A model generated the notes under the pieces. It was not told where the DNA came from. It ran no database searches and worked only from the letters and a program-made list of their open reading frames with translations. A DNA stretch of 64,000 bases from Halalkalibacter suaedae. Its GTDB lineage: Bacteria; Bacillota; Bacilli; Bacillales; Bacillaceae_D. Position 1 is the stretch's first letter, and each line of letters starts with the position of its first letter. A program made the translations under genes and the position numbers. The stretch covers positions 248,001 to 312,000 of the forward strand of contig NZ_JAGKSQ010000001.1 of NCBI RefSeq assembly GCF_017939705.1, read 5' to 3'. Shown in pieces: positions 37,640 through 46,890 of the stretch.

Positions 37640-38458
37640 TTATGCATTTTCTTCTAATAATCTTCTTTTTTGATAGAAATGTTGACCGACCTCAATAACC
37701 TGTTGAGATAAACGATAATTCATCCCGGCTCCTAGTGCGATCCCTAGTAATGGCACGCCCTGTATCAATTTTTTTCTCAGCATAGTAATAACAAAGCTTT
37801 TCGCTAGCTGAGAAGACATCTGTTGAAGCCATTGCTCGTTGAATACTGTTTCATCTCCTTGATAGAAGATTTGATCATGCTGATGCTCTTCAACCTCCTG
37901 CCAAAGCCTGTCCCATTCTGAATGTTGGTACGCTTTAGGTAATGTCGCAATATGAAAAAGCTTTAGCATGACCATCTGCTCCATTGGATGTCGACTATCG
38001 TAACCATAAACAAAAGAGAGATGTTGTAATGAACGTAATTGAATGATTGCAAGTGCAGGAAGATCAGCGAGTAACAGGAATAAACCACCCATTCCTGTTA
38101 ATCCACCTTGACCAAATGATAACAAGCGTTGTTTTGCCATTAACTGTTCAGCCAGATAGTCTAGTTTTTCTATTGGTAATCTTCGTAAATCGTCTACAGA
38201 AGAAAGCGATGAATCAAAAATTCTTGCATGTGTAATAACGCGTCTTTTCGTTTCTTCAAATGACCGACTCTGTAATAACCATGATTGTAAATGTGCCAAA
38301 CAACTATCCATTTTAGCTAGCCATTTTTCCTTTTTCTCTTCATTAATTTTTGAGAGCATGCGTTCATGGTAATAATGATACGATTGTGCTACATCACTAC
38401 TCTCTATTAGAAAATAGCGTTCTTCCCATTCTTGTAATTCACTTAATCTGTCACTCAC
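37640..38458 (-). CDS. EcsC family protein
   Basis: Start GTG 38458 (SDRLSELQEWE, 272 aa) lies 9 nt after AAGGAGG and overlaps the upstream gene by 8 nt; the longer frame to 38560 is unsupported. The EcsC domain is recognisable from FGQGGLTGMGGLFLLLADLPALAIIQLRSLQHLSFVYGYD in pieces, a hydrophobic re-entrant-like core at about 115-155, and a second hydrophobic segment GVPLLGIALGAGMNYRLSQQV near the end. Function of the family is unknown; it is named from the B. subtilis ecsABC transporter operon. Confidence 0.85.
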   Translation of the reverse strand: MSDRLSELQEWEERYFLIESSDVAQSYHYYHERMLSKINEEKKEKWLAKMDSCLAHLQSWLLQSRSFEETKRRVITHARIFDSSLSSVDDLRRLPIEKLDYLAEQLMAKQRLLSFGQGGLTGMGGLFLLLADLPALAIIQLRSLQHLSFVYGYDSRHPMEQMVMLKLFHIATLPKAYQHSEWDRLWQEVEEHQHDQIFYQGDETVFNEQWLQQMSSQLAKSFVITMLRKKLIQGVPLLGIALGAGMNYRLSQQVIEVGQHFYQKRRLLEENA

Positions 38459-39416
38459 TATGATCTTCCTCCTTATCTTTTTTCGTGTACAATTTCCGTT
38501 TAAACATTGGAGAGTAAGTCCACGGTTCTCGAGCGTGTTCTTGAAGTATATCAAAGCCATGCAGTAACGTATTCATTTGTTTAAGATGATAGAAAAAGAT
38601 CGCTTCAGCTGTTTTGGGAGAGACAGCACTTCCATAGCCTTGAGACACTTCACCAAACTGACTAGCGACACAGTGCTTAAGTCTTAATAATTCGGGATTA
38701 TCCCTTGCGATTCCTGCTTCTTTTGCTGCATCATAGATTAGTTCTAGGCTGAGAGGTAAGTGTCCTATTAGTTCACCAACTGTCGTGTGTTCTGGAGCAA
38801 TTGCCTCTGTAAACAACTGTGTTTTACCAACATCATGTAACAAACAAGTAGCTATTACAATATCTTTATTGATATAAGGATAGAGGGGAAGCAGTTGGTA
38901 GGCACTTTTAGCAGTGTGAACAACATGCTCAAGTAGCCCCGCATAATAGGCATGGTGATACATTTTTGATGCAGGAATGGTTGTAAATCGATCGCGGAAC
39001 GATCGCTGCCCAAATACCTGTTTGATAATAGCACGAATTGTTTCTGATTCAATTTCTTCCATTAGAAGTCTTAAATCTTGCCAAAGGTCCTCTCGTTGAA
39101 CACCTTTTCTTGCTAACAACTCAGTCACGTTTACTTTATCATCCTCAGTTGCTAATCTAATTCGATTAATATGTAATTGCCTTTTTCCTCGATATCTTTC
39201 CATCGTTGCTTCAATCTTTACGATCACTTTACGATCAAACATCGATTTTTGTTCATTGGTAATATCCCAAAGGCGTGCTTGTATGTGCTCAAGATTACGT
39301 TCTAATAAGAAAGTAGCATAGTCGCTTCCGTTTGATGCTTGTTTTATCTCTCTTTCACGAATAAAAAAGAAATCAGTAACGACGTCTCCCTCACTAACAT
39401 CCAGAATAGACTGCAT
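38451..39416 (-). CDS. YhaM/Cbf1-type 3'-5' exoribonuclease (OB fold plus HD domain)
   Basis: ATG 39416 (MQSILDVSEGDVVTDFFFIRERE, 321 aa) follows GGGGGAT. An N-terminal OB-fold nucleic-acid domain (about 10-90, LWDITNEQK) precedes an HD phosphohydrolase domain (about 155-280) with YHHAYYAGLLEHVVHTAKSA, CLLHDVGK and LKHCVAS, the arrangement of the YhaM exonuclease. Family members trim short RNA 3' ends. It is coupled to the EcsC-like gene by overlap. Both genes resemble ones clustered elsewhere (ecsC, yhaM) in B. subtilis. Confidence 0.88.
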   Translation of the reverse strand: MQSILDVSEGDVVTDFFFIREREIKQASNGSDYATFLLERNLEHIQARLWDITNEQKSMFDRKVIVKIEATMERYRGKRQLHINRIRLATEDDKVNVTELLARKGVQREDLWQDLRLLMEEIESETIRAIIKQVFGQRSFRDRFTTIPASKMYHHAYYAGLLEHVVHTAKSAYQLLPLYPYINKDIVIATCLLHDVGKTQLFTEAIAPEHTTVGELIGHLPLSLELIYDAAKEAGIARDNPELLRLKHCVASQFGEVSQGYGSAVSPKTAEAIFFYHLKQMNTLLHGFDILQEHAREPWTYSPMFKRKLYTKKDKEEDHSE

Positions 39417-39487
39417 CAAATCATCCCCCCTTAAGCTCTCTCTCTACTCTATGCTATACATATTGTCCGGAATGACAAGACTTAAAT

Positions 39488-39540
39488 GAAAAAAGGATGT
39501 CCCTAGTGGCTATTCTTTGCCTTTTAGGACATCCTTTTAA
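39488..39540 (-). terminator. Terminator after ackA
   Basis: AAAAGGATGTCCTAAAAGGC ... GGGACATCCTTTTTT, a 12-bp outer stem with T run, directly beyond the ackA stop. Confidence 0.88.
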
Positions 39541-39551
39541 CTTAGAATACA

Positions 39552-40739
39552 CTACTGAGATAATCTTACAGTATCTCTGGCAATCATTACTTCCTCATTT
39601 GTTGGAATGATTAGTACTTTAACAGGTGAATGTGGATAGTTAATGAATGCTTCCTTTCCACGTACTTTGTTTAAGGCTGGATCCCAGTACACGCCCATAA
39701 ATTCAAGTCCTTTTAACACTTGTTCACGGATCACATCACTATTCTCACCGATTCCAGCCGTGAAAATAATCGCATCAACTCCACTCATTCGTGCAGCGTA
39801 TGAACCAATATACTTATGAATTCTTGAAGTAAAGACATCGAGTGCAAGCTGAGCACGAGAATTGCCAGCTTCAGCCTGACTCACAATATCTCTTAAGTCA
39901 CTTGAAAACCCTGAAACACCAAGTAAACCACTTCTCTTATTAAGTGTATCAAGTACTTGATATGCATCTTGATTTGTTTTCTCCATAATGTATGGAATAA
40001 GTGCTGGGTCAATATTACCTGAGCGCGTACCCATTGTTACACCTGCAAGTGGTGTGAAACCCATTGATGTATCGATTGACTTTCCACCTTCAATTGCAGC
40101 GATACTTGCACCATTACCTAAATGACAAGATAATAGACGTAGCTGTTCAATTGGACGACCTAGTAATTCAGCCGCACGCTCTGAAACATATTTATGTGAC
40201 GTACCATGGAAACCATATTTGCGAATACCATAGTCCTCATAGTATTCATAAGGTAAGCTATATAAATAAGATGCTTCTGGCATCGTCTGATGAAAAGCAG
40301 TATCAAAAACAGCCACTGCTGGAACATTTGGTAACACATCTTTAAATGCTTTAATTCCTACAATATTTGCCGGGTTATGCAAAGGAGCTAATTCAGAAAC
40401 TTCTTCAATTCCTGCCAGAACCTCGTCAGTTATTAACACAGAATCATTAAATTTTTCACCGCCATGTACAACACGATGTCCAATACCATCGATTTCATCC
40501 AGGGATGCAATTATACCTAGACCTGTTAATTTCTCAAGTAAAATCTTCACTGCTTCAGCATGATTTGGAATCGCTCGTGTCTCTGATTGCTTCTTTCCTT
40601 CTACTTCAATCGAAAACACACCATCCTCTAAACCAATACGTTCAACCAAGCCTACAGTCAGAACTGTTTCTTCTGGCATAGTAAGTAATTGGAACTTTAA
40701 AGATGAGCTACCTGCATTTATTGCAATAATTTTTGACAT
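39552..40739 (-). CDS. ackA: Acetate kinase
   Basis: Interconverts acetyl phosphate + ADP and acetate + ATP in overflow metabolism. 395 residues; signatures [16 protein letters not shown] at the N-terminus, [11 protein letters not shown], and [11 protein letters not shown] in the ASKHA ATPase fold, with [11 protein letters not shown] near the end. AAAAGGAGC precedes ATG 40739. In B. subtilis it is CcpA-activated; the upstream sequence has only imperfect cre-like sites (for example ATAAGCGAAAAACA), so I do not call one. Confidence 0.97.
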   Translation of the reverse strand: MSKIIAINAGSSSLKFQLLTMPEETVLTVGLVERIGLEDGVFSIEVEGKKQSETRAIPNHAEAVKILLEKLTGLGIIASLDEIDGIGHRVVHGGEKFNDSVLITDEVLAGIEEVSELAPLHNPANIVGIKAFKDVLPNVPAVAVFDTAFHQTMPEASYLYSLPYEYYEDYGIRKYGFHGTSHKYVSERAAELLGRPIEQLRLLSCHLGNGASIAAIEGGKSIDTSMGFTPLAGVTMGTRSGNIDPALIPYIMEKTNQDAYQVLDTLNKRSGLLGVSGFSSDLRDIVSQAEAGNSRAQLALDVFTSRIHKYIGSYAARMSGVDAIIFTAGIGENSDVIREQVLKGLEFMGVYWDPALNKVRGKEAFINYPHSPVKVLIIPTNEEVMIARDTVRLSQ

Positions 40740-40883
40740 TCTTTAAACCCGCTCCTTTTAAAATAGATCATATATCATTTAAGCACCACGACAAATTCTT
40801 TTCAAGGATATTCTCCTTATTTCACTGTTTTTCGCTTATATTCATTCTATTCAGAAAGGTAAAGCCTTACATTATTCAGACAC

Positions 40884-41876
40884 TTACATTATACCCAGTT
40901 CAGATGAAAACCACTTATTAATTTGTTGAATCATATCAGCTAGTGCTTCTTTCTTTGAAAAGGAAGGTAGTTCTGCAAGTAATGCCTGTTGTGGTTGAAT
41001 AATATCCGAACCTTTTTTCTGTAGCATAAAAATACTCTTACCGTGTTGTTCTGCCTGAAACATACTATCAGGTAGCTTTAGTAAACCTAAAATGGTTGCT
41101 TCTTTTTTGATAAATTGGTGGAGGCTTTGAGCCTGCTCACTTTCAAATAAAAAATTAGGAACAACAAAGAATAAAAATCCGCCATCCTTTGTTTTCTTCA
41201 GCGCTTGTTCAATCATAAGGTGGTGAATAAAAGAATGCCCTTCAGCTGCATTTAGATTATACGAACTTGCCACGTCATCTTTCGGATAAAACCCAACCGG
41301 AAGATCTGTAACAACCAGGTCAACCTCTGGAATGGCAAGTGGCTCAATACTATCTTGATGAAATAAATCGAGTTCATGTTTTTGTAAGTTCGCATTTACA
41401 AATGCTAACTTCACCAACGTTTCATCCACTTCAAATCCCTTTGCAACCATCTTGGTTGTTGAATGATTTAACAAGGCACTAACTAAATTACCTGAACCTA
41501 CAGCCAAATCAAGTAATGTAACAACTTCCTTTTTATGTATCACTTTATTAACAAGATAACTCAAAAATAGACACACGGCATCTGGAGTCATTGAGTGGTG
41601 GGACTGAACGGCTCCCTTCATTCCTTTTAGAACAGCAAGCTGGTAAGCTTTGCGAATGTCTTCTGGCTCGTATTCGCTATCGCTGCTAACATCCTCTAAG
41701 AAATCTGCCAAAGCCTTTACCTTTTCATCCGTAAGTGGTTGGCAGACATCTTTTTGAAAAAGATTCTCCCCAGCCTCTGCCAGGCCCTCTAGATAAGTGG
41801 AAGTCCAGTTCTTTTCTAAATATGTCGCTGTTTCATCTAAGTAAGAAAATAATCTTTCAATTTCTGTTTTTTGCAT
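40884..41876 (-). CDS. ytxK: YtxK, class I SAM-dependent methyltransferase-like protein
   Basis: A 330-residue protein related to N6-adenine DNA methylases of type I systems. Motif I is intact (LLDLAVGSGNLVSAL, about 122-136), but the catalytic motif IV reads TDLPVGFYP where NPPF/Y is usual, so substrate or activity may differ. A helical N-terminal domain (1-90) precedes the fold. There is no specificity or nuclease subunit nearby. Order with tpx and ackA matches B. subtilis. Confidence 0.9.
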   Translation of the reverse strand: MQKTEIERLFSYLDETATYLEKNWTSTYLEGLAEAGENLFQKDVCQPLTDEKVKALADFLEDVSSDSEYEPEDIRKAYQLAVLKGMKGAVQSHHSMTPDAVCLFLSYLVNKVIHKKEVVTLLDLAVGSGNLVSALLNHSTTKMVAKGFEVDETLVKLAFVNANLQKHELDLFHQDSIEPLAIPEVDLVVTDLPVGFYPKDDVASSYNLNAAEGHSFIHHLMIEQALKKTKDGGFLFFVVPNFLFESEQAQSLHQFIKKEATILGLLKLPDSMFQAEQHGKSIFMLQKKGSDIIQPQQALLAELPSFSKKEALADMIQQINKWFSSELGIM

Positions 41877-41905
41877 GTATTATCCATTCCTTTTACTTCA
41901 ACAAA

Positions 41906-41939
41906 AAGAAGCCTGCTGCCAAAAACAGTAGGCTCCTTT
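41906..41939 (-). terminator. Terminator after tpx
   Basis: GGAGCCTACTGTTTTTGGCAGCAGGCTTC followed by TTTTT on the minus strand. Confidence 0.85.
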
Positions 41940-41949
41940 TCGTAAGAAT

Positions 41950-42450
41950 TTATTTTGCTGTTTTGACAGCCTCAATAGCCATTTCATAATTTGGATGATT
42001 TGTTGCTTCTGCTACATATTCAACGTATGATATTTTATCATTAGAGTCAATAACAAAAACAGCCCGAGTCAATAAACGAAGCTCCTTAATTACCACTCCA
42101 TATGCTTGTCCGAAAGATAAGTCACGATGATCTGATAATGTACTTACCGCTTCAAGTCCTGCAGCAGCACACCAACGTTTTTGAGCAAATGGTAGGTCAA
42201 CACTTAATGTAAGCACCTCTACATTTTCAAGTCCTGCAGCTTCTTCATTAAAACGTCGAGTTTGTTGGTCACACACTCCCGTATCAATAGATGGAACAAC
42301 ACTAATTAAGCGTTTTTTTCCTTTTGAATCGGCTAAAGTTACCTCAGATAGATCATTTGCTAGAACAGTAAAATCAGGTGCTTGATCCCCAACTTTCACT
42401 TCACTACCTAATAAAGTAACTGGATTATTCTTAAATGTTACTTGTGCCAT
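41950..42450 (-). CDS. tpx: Thiol peroxidase (atypical 2-Cys peroxiredoxin)
   Basis: Reduces peroxides with thioredoxin as donor. 166 residues; peroxidatic C60 in [15 protein letters not shown] and resolving C94 in QKRWCAAAG, the spacing expected for Tpx. AGAGGAGG precedes the ATG. It lies between ytxK and ytfJ, as in B. subtilis, with separate terminators on both sides. Confidence 0.96.
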   Translation of the reverse strand: MAQVTFKNNPVTLLGSEVKVGDQAPDFTVLANDLSEVTLADSKGKKRLISVVPSIDTGVCDQQTRRFNEEAAGLENVEVLTLSVDLPFAQKRWCAAAGLEAVSTLSDHRDLSFGQAYGVVIKELRLLTRAVFVIDSNDKISYVEYVAEATNHPNYEMAIEAVKTAK

Positions 42451-42542
42451 TAAACTTCCTCCTCTACCGTTTGTGTTCTATGTACAGATTCATTTTACAT
42501 GAAAGAGAATAAAAATAACAACATTTGGAACCTAAAATTAAC

Positions 42543-42570
42543 AAAAAAAGAATGGGCATTGCCCATTCCA
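42543..42570 (-). terminator. Terminator after ytfJ
   Basis: GAATGGGCAATGCCCATTC followed by TTTTTTT on the minus strand. Confidence 0.9.
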
Positions 42571-42575
42571 TTTTG

Positions 42576-43094
42576 TTACATTGTTGAATTTGGGTTATTG
42601 AAGTTGGTGTTATTTGGATCAAAAGACGTATTTGTCGTTGTTGTTTGGTTTGTAGGCTGTTGTTGTGCAGTTGTTGACTGGTTAGTGGCATTTTGGTTCT
42701 GACCACCTTGACCATTTTGACCACCAAGCATTTGTTGAATCTTATCAACTACTTGCGGAGCAAAGTCAAGAAGCTTCTCATAAAGATGTGTATTGCTATC
42801 AAGATGTACCATTTTTACACCTTGGCTACTTACAACTAAGAATGCGATTGGTGTAATAGATACACCACCACCACTACCTCCACCAAATGGATGCTTGTGC
42901 TCTTCATCATTGTGATGCTCAATTACAAATTCACTACCACCAGCAGCAAACCCAAATCCTACTTTTGAAATTGGCATGATTACACTACCATCAGGAGTTT
43001 CTACCGGATCCCCTACGATGGTATTTACATCTACCATTTCTTTTAAATTTTCCATTGCTGTTTTCATTAAACCTTGGATTGGATGATCTGTCAT
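42576..43094 (-). CDS. ytfJ: Spore germination-associated protein YtfJ (GerW family)
   Basis: 172 residues. The conserved part (1-115) begins DHPIQGLMKTAMENLKEMVDVNTI and contains the Gly-rich FGFAAGGSEF and PFGGGSGGGVSITPIAFLVV blocks of the GerW/YtfJ family, whose B. subtilis member is needed for efficient germination in L-alanine. The last 50 residues are a low-complexity Asn/Gln/Thr tail (for example TAQQQPTNQTTTTNTS), which varies in this family. GGAGG precedes the ATG. Probably co-transcribed with ytfI, 19 nt upstream. Confidence 0.92.
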   Translation of the reverse strand: MTDHPIQGLMKTAMENLKEMVDVNTIVGDPVETPDGSVIMPISKVGFGFAAGGSEFVIEHHNDEEHKHPFGGGSGGGVSITPIAFLVVSSQGVKMVHLDSNTHLYEKLLDFAPQVVDKIQQMLGGQNGQGGQNQNATNQSTTAQQQPTNQTTTTNTSFDPNNTNFNNPNSTM

Positions 43095-43113
43095 GACTAT
43101 TCATTCCTCCTGA

Positions 43114-43773
43114 TTACATATTTTCTTCAACCGAATGTGACTGCTTAAACTTCGGTCTTCTTCTCCAATGTTTAAGCAACATTAGACCTGCAATCATAGC
43201 TTGTCCGATTCGAAACGAAATCATGCAAGAAAGATTCGTATGTGTAATCATCATTTGAAAATGTGGGTCTACAGATAGTTTTGGCATTTGCTGAAATCGC
43301 ATATACTTTGACAACACACCGACAATTGCCCCTTTCAATGACCATACAACCCCTGTCAGCTGGGCCGTATAAGCGGCATCAGCGACACCAATTCCTGAAT
43401 GCCATTCGAAATTATGGACCTTAACTTTTTTTAGAAAACGTTTGATAATTTTATGTAACCCAACTACATGATCCAAAAAATCCCGCAACAATCTTAATTT
43501 CTCAACTACAATTTGTGGTGTAATTCGCCCTTTTTTCTTTGATTCGGTTGGTCCAATCTGTTGTTCTTCTTCTACTTCAAGTGAAAAGGAATCATCATCG
43601 AGTTTAATAACTGGAGCTGAAAAGGTATACACCCTTATCCACCAAACATAAACCTTGACTTCAAGTAAATCATCGTCCTTACGATGACGATACATCGTTT
43701 GCACTTTCACTTTTGTGACAATTATTATACAAAAAAGAATAAGCAGTATAGCAATGATTATCATCCAAGTCAT
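43114..43773 (-). CDS. ytfI: YtfI, DUF2953 membrane-anchored protein
   Basis: 219 residues with an N-terminal membrane helix (about 2-22) then a DUF2953 soluble domain. A polar charged region around 70-85 (EEEQQIGPTESKKKGR) follows, then the domain core with VHNFEWHSGIGVADAAYTAQ and a hydrophobic segment near 185-205. It always accompanies ytfJ in bacilli; function unknown, presumably sporulation or germination related. GGGGAGAT precedes the ATG. Confidence 0.88.
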   Translation of the reverse strand: MTWMIIIAILLILFCIIIVTKVKVQTMYRHRKDDDLLEVKVYVWWIRVYTFSAPVIKLDDDSFSLEVEEEQQIGPTESKKKGRITPQIVVEKLRLLRDFLDHVVGLHKIIKRFLKKVKVHNFEWHSGIGVADAAYTAQLTGVVWSLKGAIVGVLSKYMRFQQMPKLSVDPHFQMMITHTNLSCMISFRIGQAMIAGLMLLKHWRRRPKFKQSHSVEENM

Positions 43774-43855
43774 AATATCTCCCCTAGACGGTTCTATTGT
43801 AAATAGTCTCTCCCGCTTCTCAGAAAAATAAACCTGTTATTTATCGCCACGAGAT

Positions 43856-43898
43856 AAGAAAAACCACCGAAAAGGAAGAATGTCTCTTTTCAGTGGTC
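43856..43898 (-). terminator. Terminator after yteJ
   Basis: AAGACCACTGAAAAGAGA...TCCTTTTCGGTGGTTTTTCTT on the minus strand: stem ACCACTGAAAAG/CTTTTCGGTGGT with T run. Confidence 0.85.
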
Positions 43899-43909
43899 TT
43901 GTCTAAAGC

Positions 43910-44446
43910 TTATTTGTTTGTATCTAGGAGGTCACTTTTTTCAAACACGACATACGTATCAGCAATTAAATCATGAAGGCCCTGTTTTTTAGTCGTAAAG
44001 GCAATAAATAAATAGATGACTCGCAACATGAAAAATAATTGATGAATAAGACGCCCGACCCCTTCTCTGAAAATAACTTGAGTCCAAGTTAAGTCACTTC
44101 CATTTGTTGAGATCACTTTCAAGCCTAATACCATTTTCCCTAATGTTTGCCCGTAATATTTCGTCATTAGTGCAAAATAGAGAAAGAACACAGACGCTGA
44201 TAGGAGCATATACGGTGAAAAGATCAAGTCATTAACACCGATAAGCCTTAAAGGAAAACTAACCAGTCCATTTATTGATAGGACAACAAGTGCATCGAGC
44301 AAATAGGCCCATAACCGCATCCAAAATCCTGCAAAATGTAAGGAATTCACCTTTGTACTTGGAGGTTTTATGATCGGCCGATTCACCCTCGCACGTAGAC
44401 GTCCATTCACATAGCGCGGTGATTGTCGTTCAGTGAATGCTACCAT
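43910..44446 (-). CDS. yteJ: RDD family membrane protein YteJ
   Basis: 178 residues with three hydrophobic helices and the RDD pattern: FAGFWMRLWAYLLDALVV (Arg and Asp in the first helix) and later GQTLGKMVLGLKVI and FREGVGRLIHQLFF. Some RDD proteins have been linked to ion transport, but YteJ is uncharacterised. It is 11 nt after sppA on the same strand; in B. subtilis sppA-yteJ is an operon for lantibiotic resistance in which YteJ inhibits SppA. Confidence 0.9.
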   Translation of the reverse strand: MVAFTERQSPRYVNGRLRARVNRPIIKPPSTKVNSLHFAGFWMRLWAYLLDALVVLSINGLVSFPLRLIGVNDLIFSPYMLLSASVFFLYFALMTKYYGQTLGKMVLGLKVISTNGSDLTWTQVIFREGVGRLIHQLFFMLRVIYLFIAFTTKKQGLHDLIADTYVVFEKSDLLDTNK

Positions 44447-44457
44447 CTCACTACCTC

Positions 44458-45447
44458 CTATTCCGTATATAAATATTTAAGTGTTGGAGAACGATCACTG
44501 GATAAAAATGTTTCTAATATAGATAATTCATGATCAGATTTAACTAACTCTTGTAGGGTCATTGAAAACAGACTAGGTATGCCGCCTTGTGCTTCATATT
44601 TTACGACCGGGTAATCGGCATCTAGATATTCCTTCATCATTGCAATCGTATCGTCAAAACTCCCGATATCATCGACAAGATCAAGTTCTAATGCCTGCTT
44701 CCCACTATAGATTCGACCATCTGCTACTTGTCTGACAAATTCTTCAGATAATCCTCTACCCTCCACAATGATTCGAACGAATTCATCATACGATTCATCA
44801 ATAATAGATTGAAGAATTTCACGTTCCTCGTCAGTCATCTCTTTCGTTGGTGACATAATATCCTTAAATTCACCGCTTTTTATCGTGTTAACTTTCACTC
44901 CATACTTTTCTGCTAATTCACTGACATTGATTGACTCCATAATGACTCCAATTGAACCAGTGATCGTTTGAGGGTTGGCAATGATCCGATCTGCCGGTGC
45001 TGCGATATAATATCCTCCAGAAGCAGCCATACTCCCCATAGAAATAAATACGGGTTTGTCATATTCCTGCTGTGCCTCAACAATTCTGTCATAAATCTCA
45101 GCACTTTCGACAACTCCGCCTCCTGGTGTATCAACTCGAATAATAATTCCTTCAACGACAGGATCCTCAGCAGCATGTTCAATTTGCGATAAGAAGGTTT
45201 GATGATTATAACCAGCAGCAGCAAACAAGCCTGTGTCTCCGGTATCTTGAATTGTTCCATTTAATTCCAATACTGCAATTTTGCCTGTTACGTCTGCCCC
45301 CTCTTCAATTGGTTGCTGAATCCAGTCTTGAGCGATTTCAGATAGTACATTGGAATCATTCCCCATCGTCTGAACTGTGTTTGCCACAACAAATACCGTC
45401 AATAGCATAGCAACGGCAATCAATGCTAACCATCGTTTTCTACTCAA
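44458..45447 (-). CDS. sppA: Signal peptide peptidase SppA
   Basis: Membrane serine protease that degrades cleaved signal peptides. I choose TTG 45447 (SRKRWLALIAVAML, 329 aa), 9 nt after AAAGGAG, over ATG 45471. One N-terminal membrane segment (about 5-25), then the S49 domain with the catalytic Ser in SMAASGGYYIA and the general-base Lys downstream (RIYSGKQALELDLVDDIG). GSIGVIMES is also conserved. Divergent from the NAD kinase gene. Confidence 0.94.
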   Translation of the reverse strand: MSRKRWLALIAVAMLLTVFVVANTVQTMGNDSNVLSEIAQDWIQQPIEEGADVTGKIAVLELNGTIQDTGDTGLFAAAGYNHQTFLSQIEHAAEDPVVEGIIIRVDTPGGGVVESAEIYDRIVEAQQEYDKPVFISMGSMAASGGYYIAAPADRIIANPQTITGSIGVIMESINVSELAEKYGVKVNTIKSGEFKDIMSPTKEMTDEEREILQSIIDESYDEFVRIIVEGRGLSEEFVRQVADGRIYSGKQALELDLVDDIGSFDDTIAMMKEYLDADYPVVKYEAQGGIPSLFSMTLQELVKSDHELSILETFLSSDRSPTLKYLYTE

Positions 45448-45541
45448 GTAGTCGTACTCCTTTCCGTACATTCATTCATTATGTATACTGAGGATATAAT
45501 AACATAAACCATTTAAGAAATAATATTGTAGGAGGTCAATT

Positions 45542-46342
45542 ATGAATAACGGAGCTAAGAATGTTTTTTTATTTTATAAGAAAACGCCTGAGATGGAAGA
45601 AATAAGTAAGACGATTACTGAAGAAGCAAAGTCATACGGATACCATATTGTCTCAAATGCAAAAGATGCTCAAATCATCATAAGTATAGGTGGGGATAGT
45701 GCTTTCTTACAGGCTGTGCAGAAGACAAATTTCCGTGAAAATTGTAATTATGTTGGCATTAGCACAGATTCTCTTGGTTTTTATACAGATTTTACAATTA
45801 ATGAATCTAGGGAATTGTTTAACTCATTACAAGAAGAGCAAATCTCTATAAGACAAGCCCCTGTATTAGAGGTCATTATTAACGAAGAAACACCTTTCTA
45901 TTGTTTAAATGAATGTACCATTCGTTCAAATGTCATCAAATCATTTGTTATTGAAGTATTCATTGATGATATGCATTTTGAAACCTTCCGCGGTGATGGC
46001 ATGATTGTCTCAACACCTTCAGGTAGTACGGGATACAGCAAATCCGTTCGTGGTGCTGTCATTGATCCAGACCTACCTTCCTTACAAGTTAGTGAAATCG
46101 CCTCACTTAATAACAATAGTTACCGGACACTTGGTACATCCTTTATTTTGGGACCTAATCGCAAATTAACACTAGAAGTCGTCCAAGATGGCAACGACCA
46201 TCCAATTATTGGTGTTGATAATGAAGCTTTAAGTATCCGTCACGCCAAACAAATTCATCTCTCATTGGCGAATAGGGAAATAAAAGTAGTACAAAAGCAA
46301 GAACACTCTTTTTGGAAAACCGTTCAAAAAACGTTTGTCTAA
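45542..46342 (+). CDS. nadF: NAD kinase (second Bacillus type)
   Basis: Phosphorylates NAD+ to NADP+. 266 residues, with AGGAGG before ATG 45542. It matches the second NAD kinase of B. subtilis (ytdI/ppnKB) by position beside sppA. Motifs: NECTIRS (the NE/D adenine site) and GDGMIVSTPSGSTGYSKS. The usual GGDG at the phosphate site reads GGDS (SIGGDSAFLQ), although the catalytic Asp is kept. Downstream are repeats A3 and B3. Confidence 0.92.
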   Translation: MNNGAKNVFLFYKKTPEMEEISKTITEEAKSYGYHIVSNAKDAQIIISIGGDSAFLQAVQKTNFRENCNYVGISTDSLGFYTDFTINESRELFNSLQEEQISIRQAPVLEVIINEETPFYCLNECTIRSNVIKSFVIEVFIDDMHFETFRGDGMIVSTPSGSTGYSKSVRGAVIDPDLPSLQVSEIASLNNNSYRTLGTSFILGPNRKLTLEVVQDGNDHPIIGVDNEALSIRHAKQIHLSLANREIKVVQKQEHSFWKTVQKTFV

Positions 46343-46354
46343 ATGTTCGAATAT

Positions 46355-46596
46355 GAAGAGGCTGGGACAAAAGTGATTTAACTATAGAAAATTCGAACAA
46401 TCATGGTTGGCGGACGTTAACCGCTCCTGAAATATACTTCGCTTTCCGCGGGAAGCCGGTGAGCCTCCTCGGCTACGCCTGTGGGGTCTCACCTTTGGCT
46501 CTTCATCCCGCAGGAGTCTACGTATATTTCATCCGCTACATGATTGCATTTTTCGGTTTTTCATTTAGACCCTTTAGTTTATGTCCCAGCCTCTTC
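46355..46596 (-). repeat. Dispersed repeat family A, copy A3
   Basis: 242 bp with perfect 15-bp terminal inverted arms GAAGAGGCTGGGACA. The core is nearly identical to A2 (TCCTGAAATATACTTCGC, CCGCGGGAAGCCGGTGAGCC, GGAGTCTACGTATATTTC). The outer four bases differ from A2 yet are symmetric within this copy. Confidence 0.88.
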
Positions 46597-46700
46597 TTCA
46601 GACTTTATATAAAAAGGTCAGGATAAAAGTATTAGCAAACTATTTCAATCTCATGGCAGAGAAGTTGAAGGAATTTCGATTTATCCTCTAATTAAGCGGA

Positions 46701-46833
46701 CGGGATGGGTGGGCCGACTCCTGCAGGAAATAAGGGCAAAATGGAAATCCACCGGCGAAGCCGGTTAGTTCCATGCCCTCTGGCGGGTGCGTGCCCCCCA
46801 TCTCGGTAGCGGATTCGAAGCTCTTATCATGGC
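46701..46833 (+). repeat. Dispersed repeat family B, copy B3
   Basis: Arms CGGGATGGG (46701) and CCCATCTCG (to 46805) enclose TCCTGCAGG, the hairpin ACCGGC-GAA-GCCGGT and GTGCCCCCC. The conserved right flank ends near CATGG. Together with A3 it fills most of the 579-bp gap between the NAD kinase and ytcJ genes. Confidence 0.8.
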
Positions 46834-46890
46834 ACCTCACACTAATATCAAAAACTTGTCGGATTTGTTCCAGAGAGACTTTGAGCTGAA

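Noticed and set aside
40800-40880. CcpA (cre) site upstream of ackA
   Set aside because: TGTAAGGCTTTACC and ATAAGCGAAAAACA resemble cre but each breaks the invariant central CG or the spacing; not strong enough to call.
42464-42748. 94-codon minus-strand frame at the 3' end of ytfJ
   Set aside because: Out-of-frame reading of the ytfJ low-complexity tail and its terminator.
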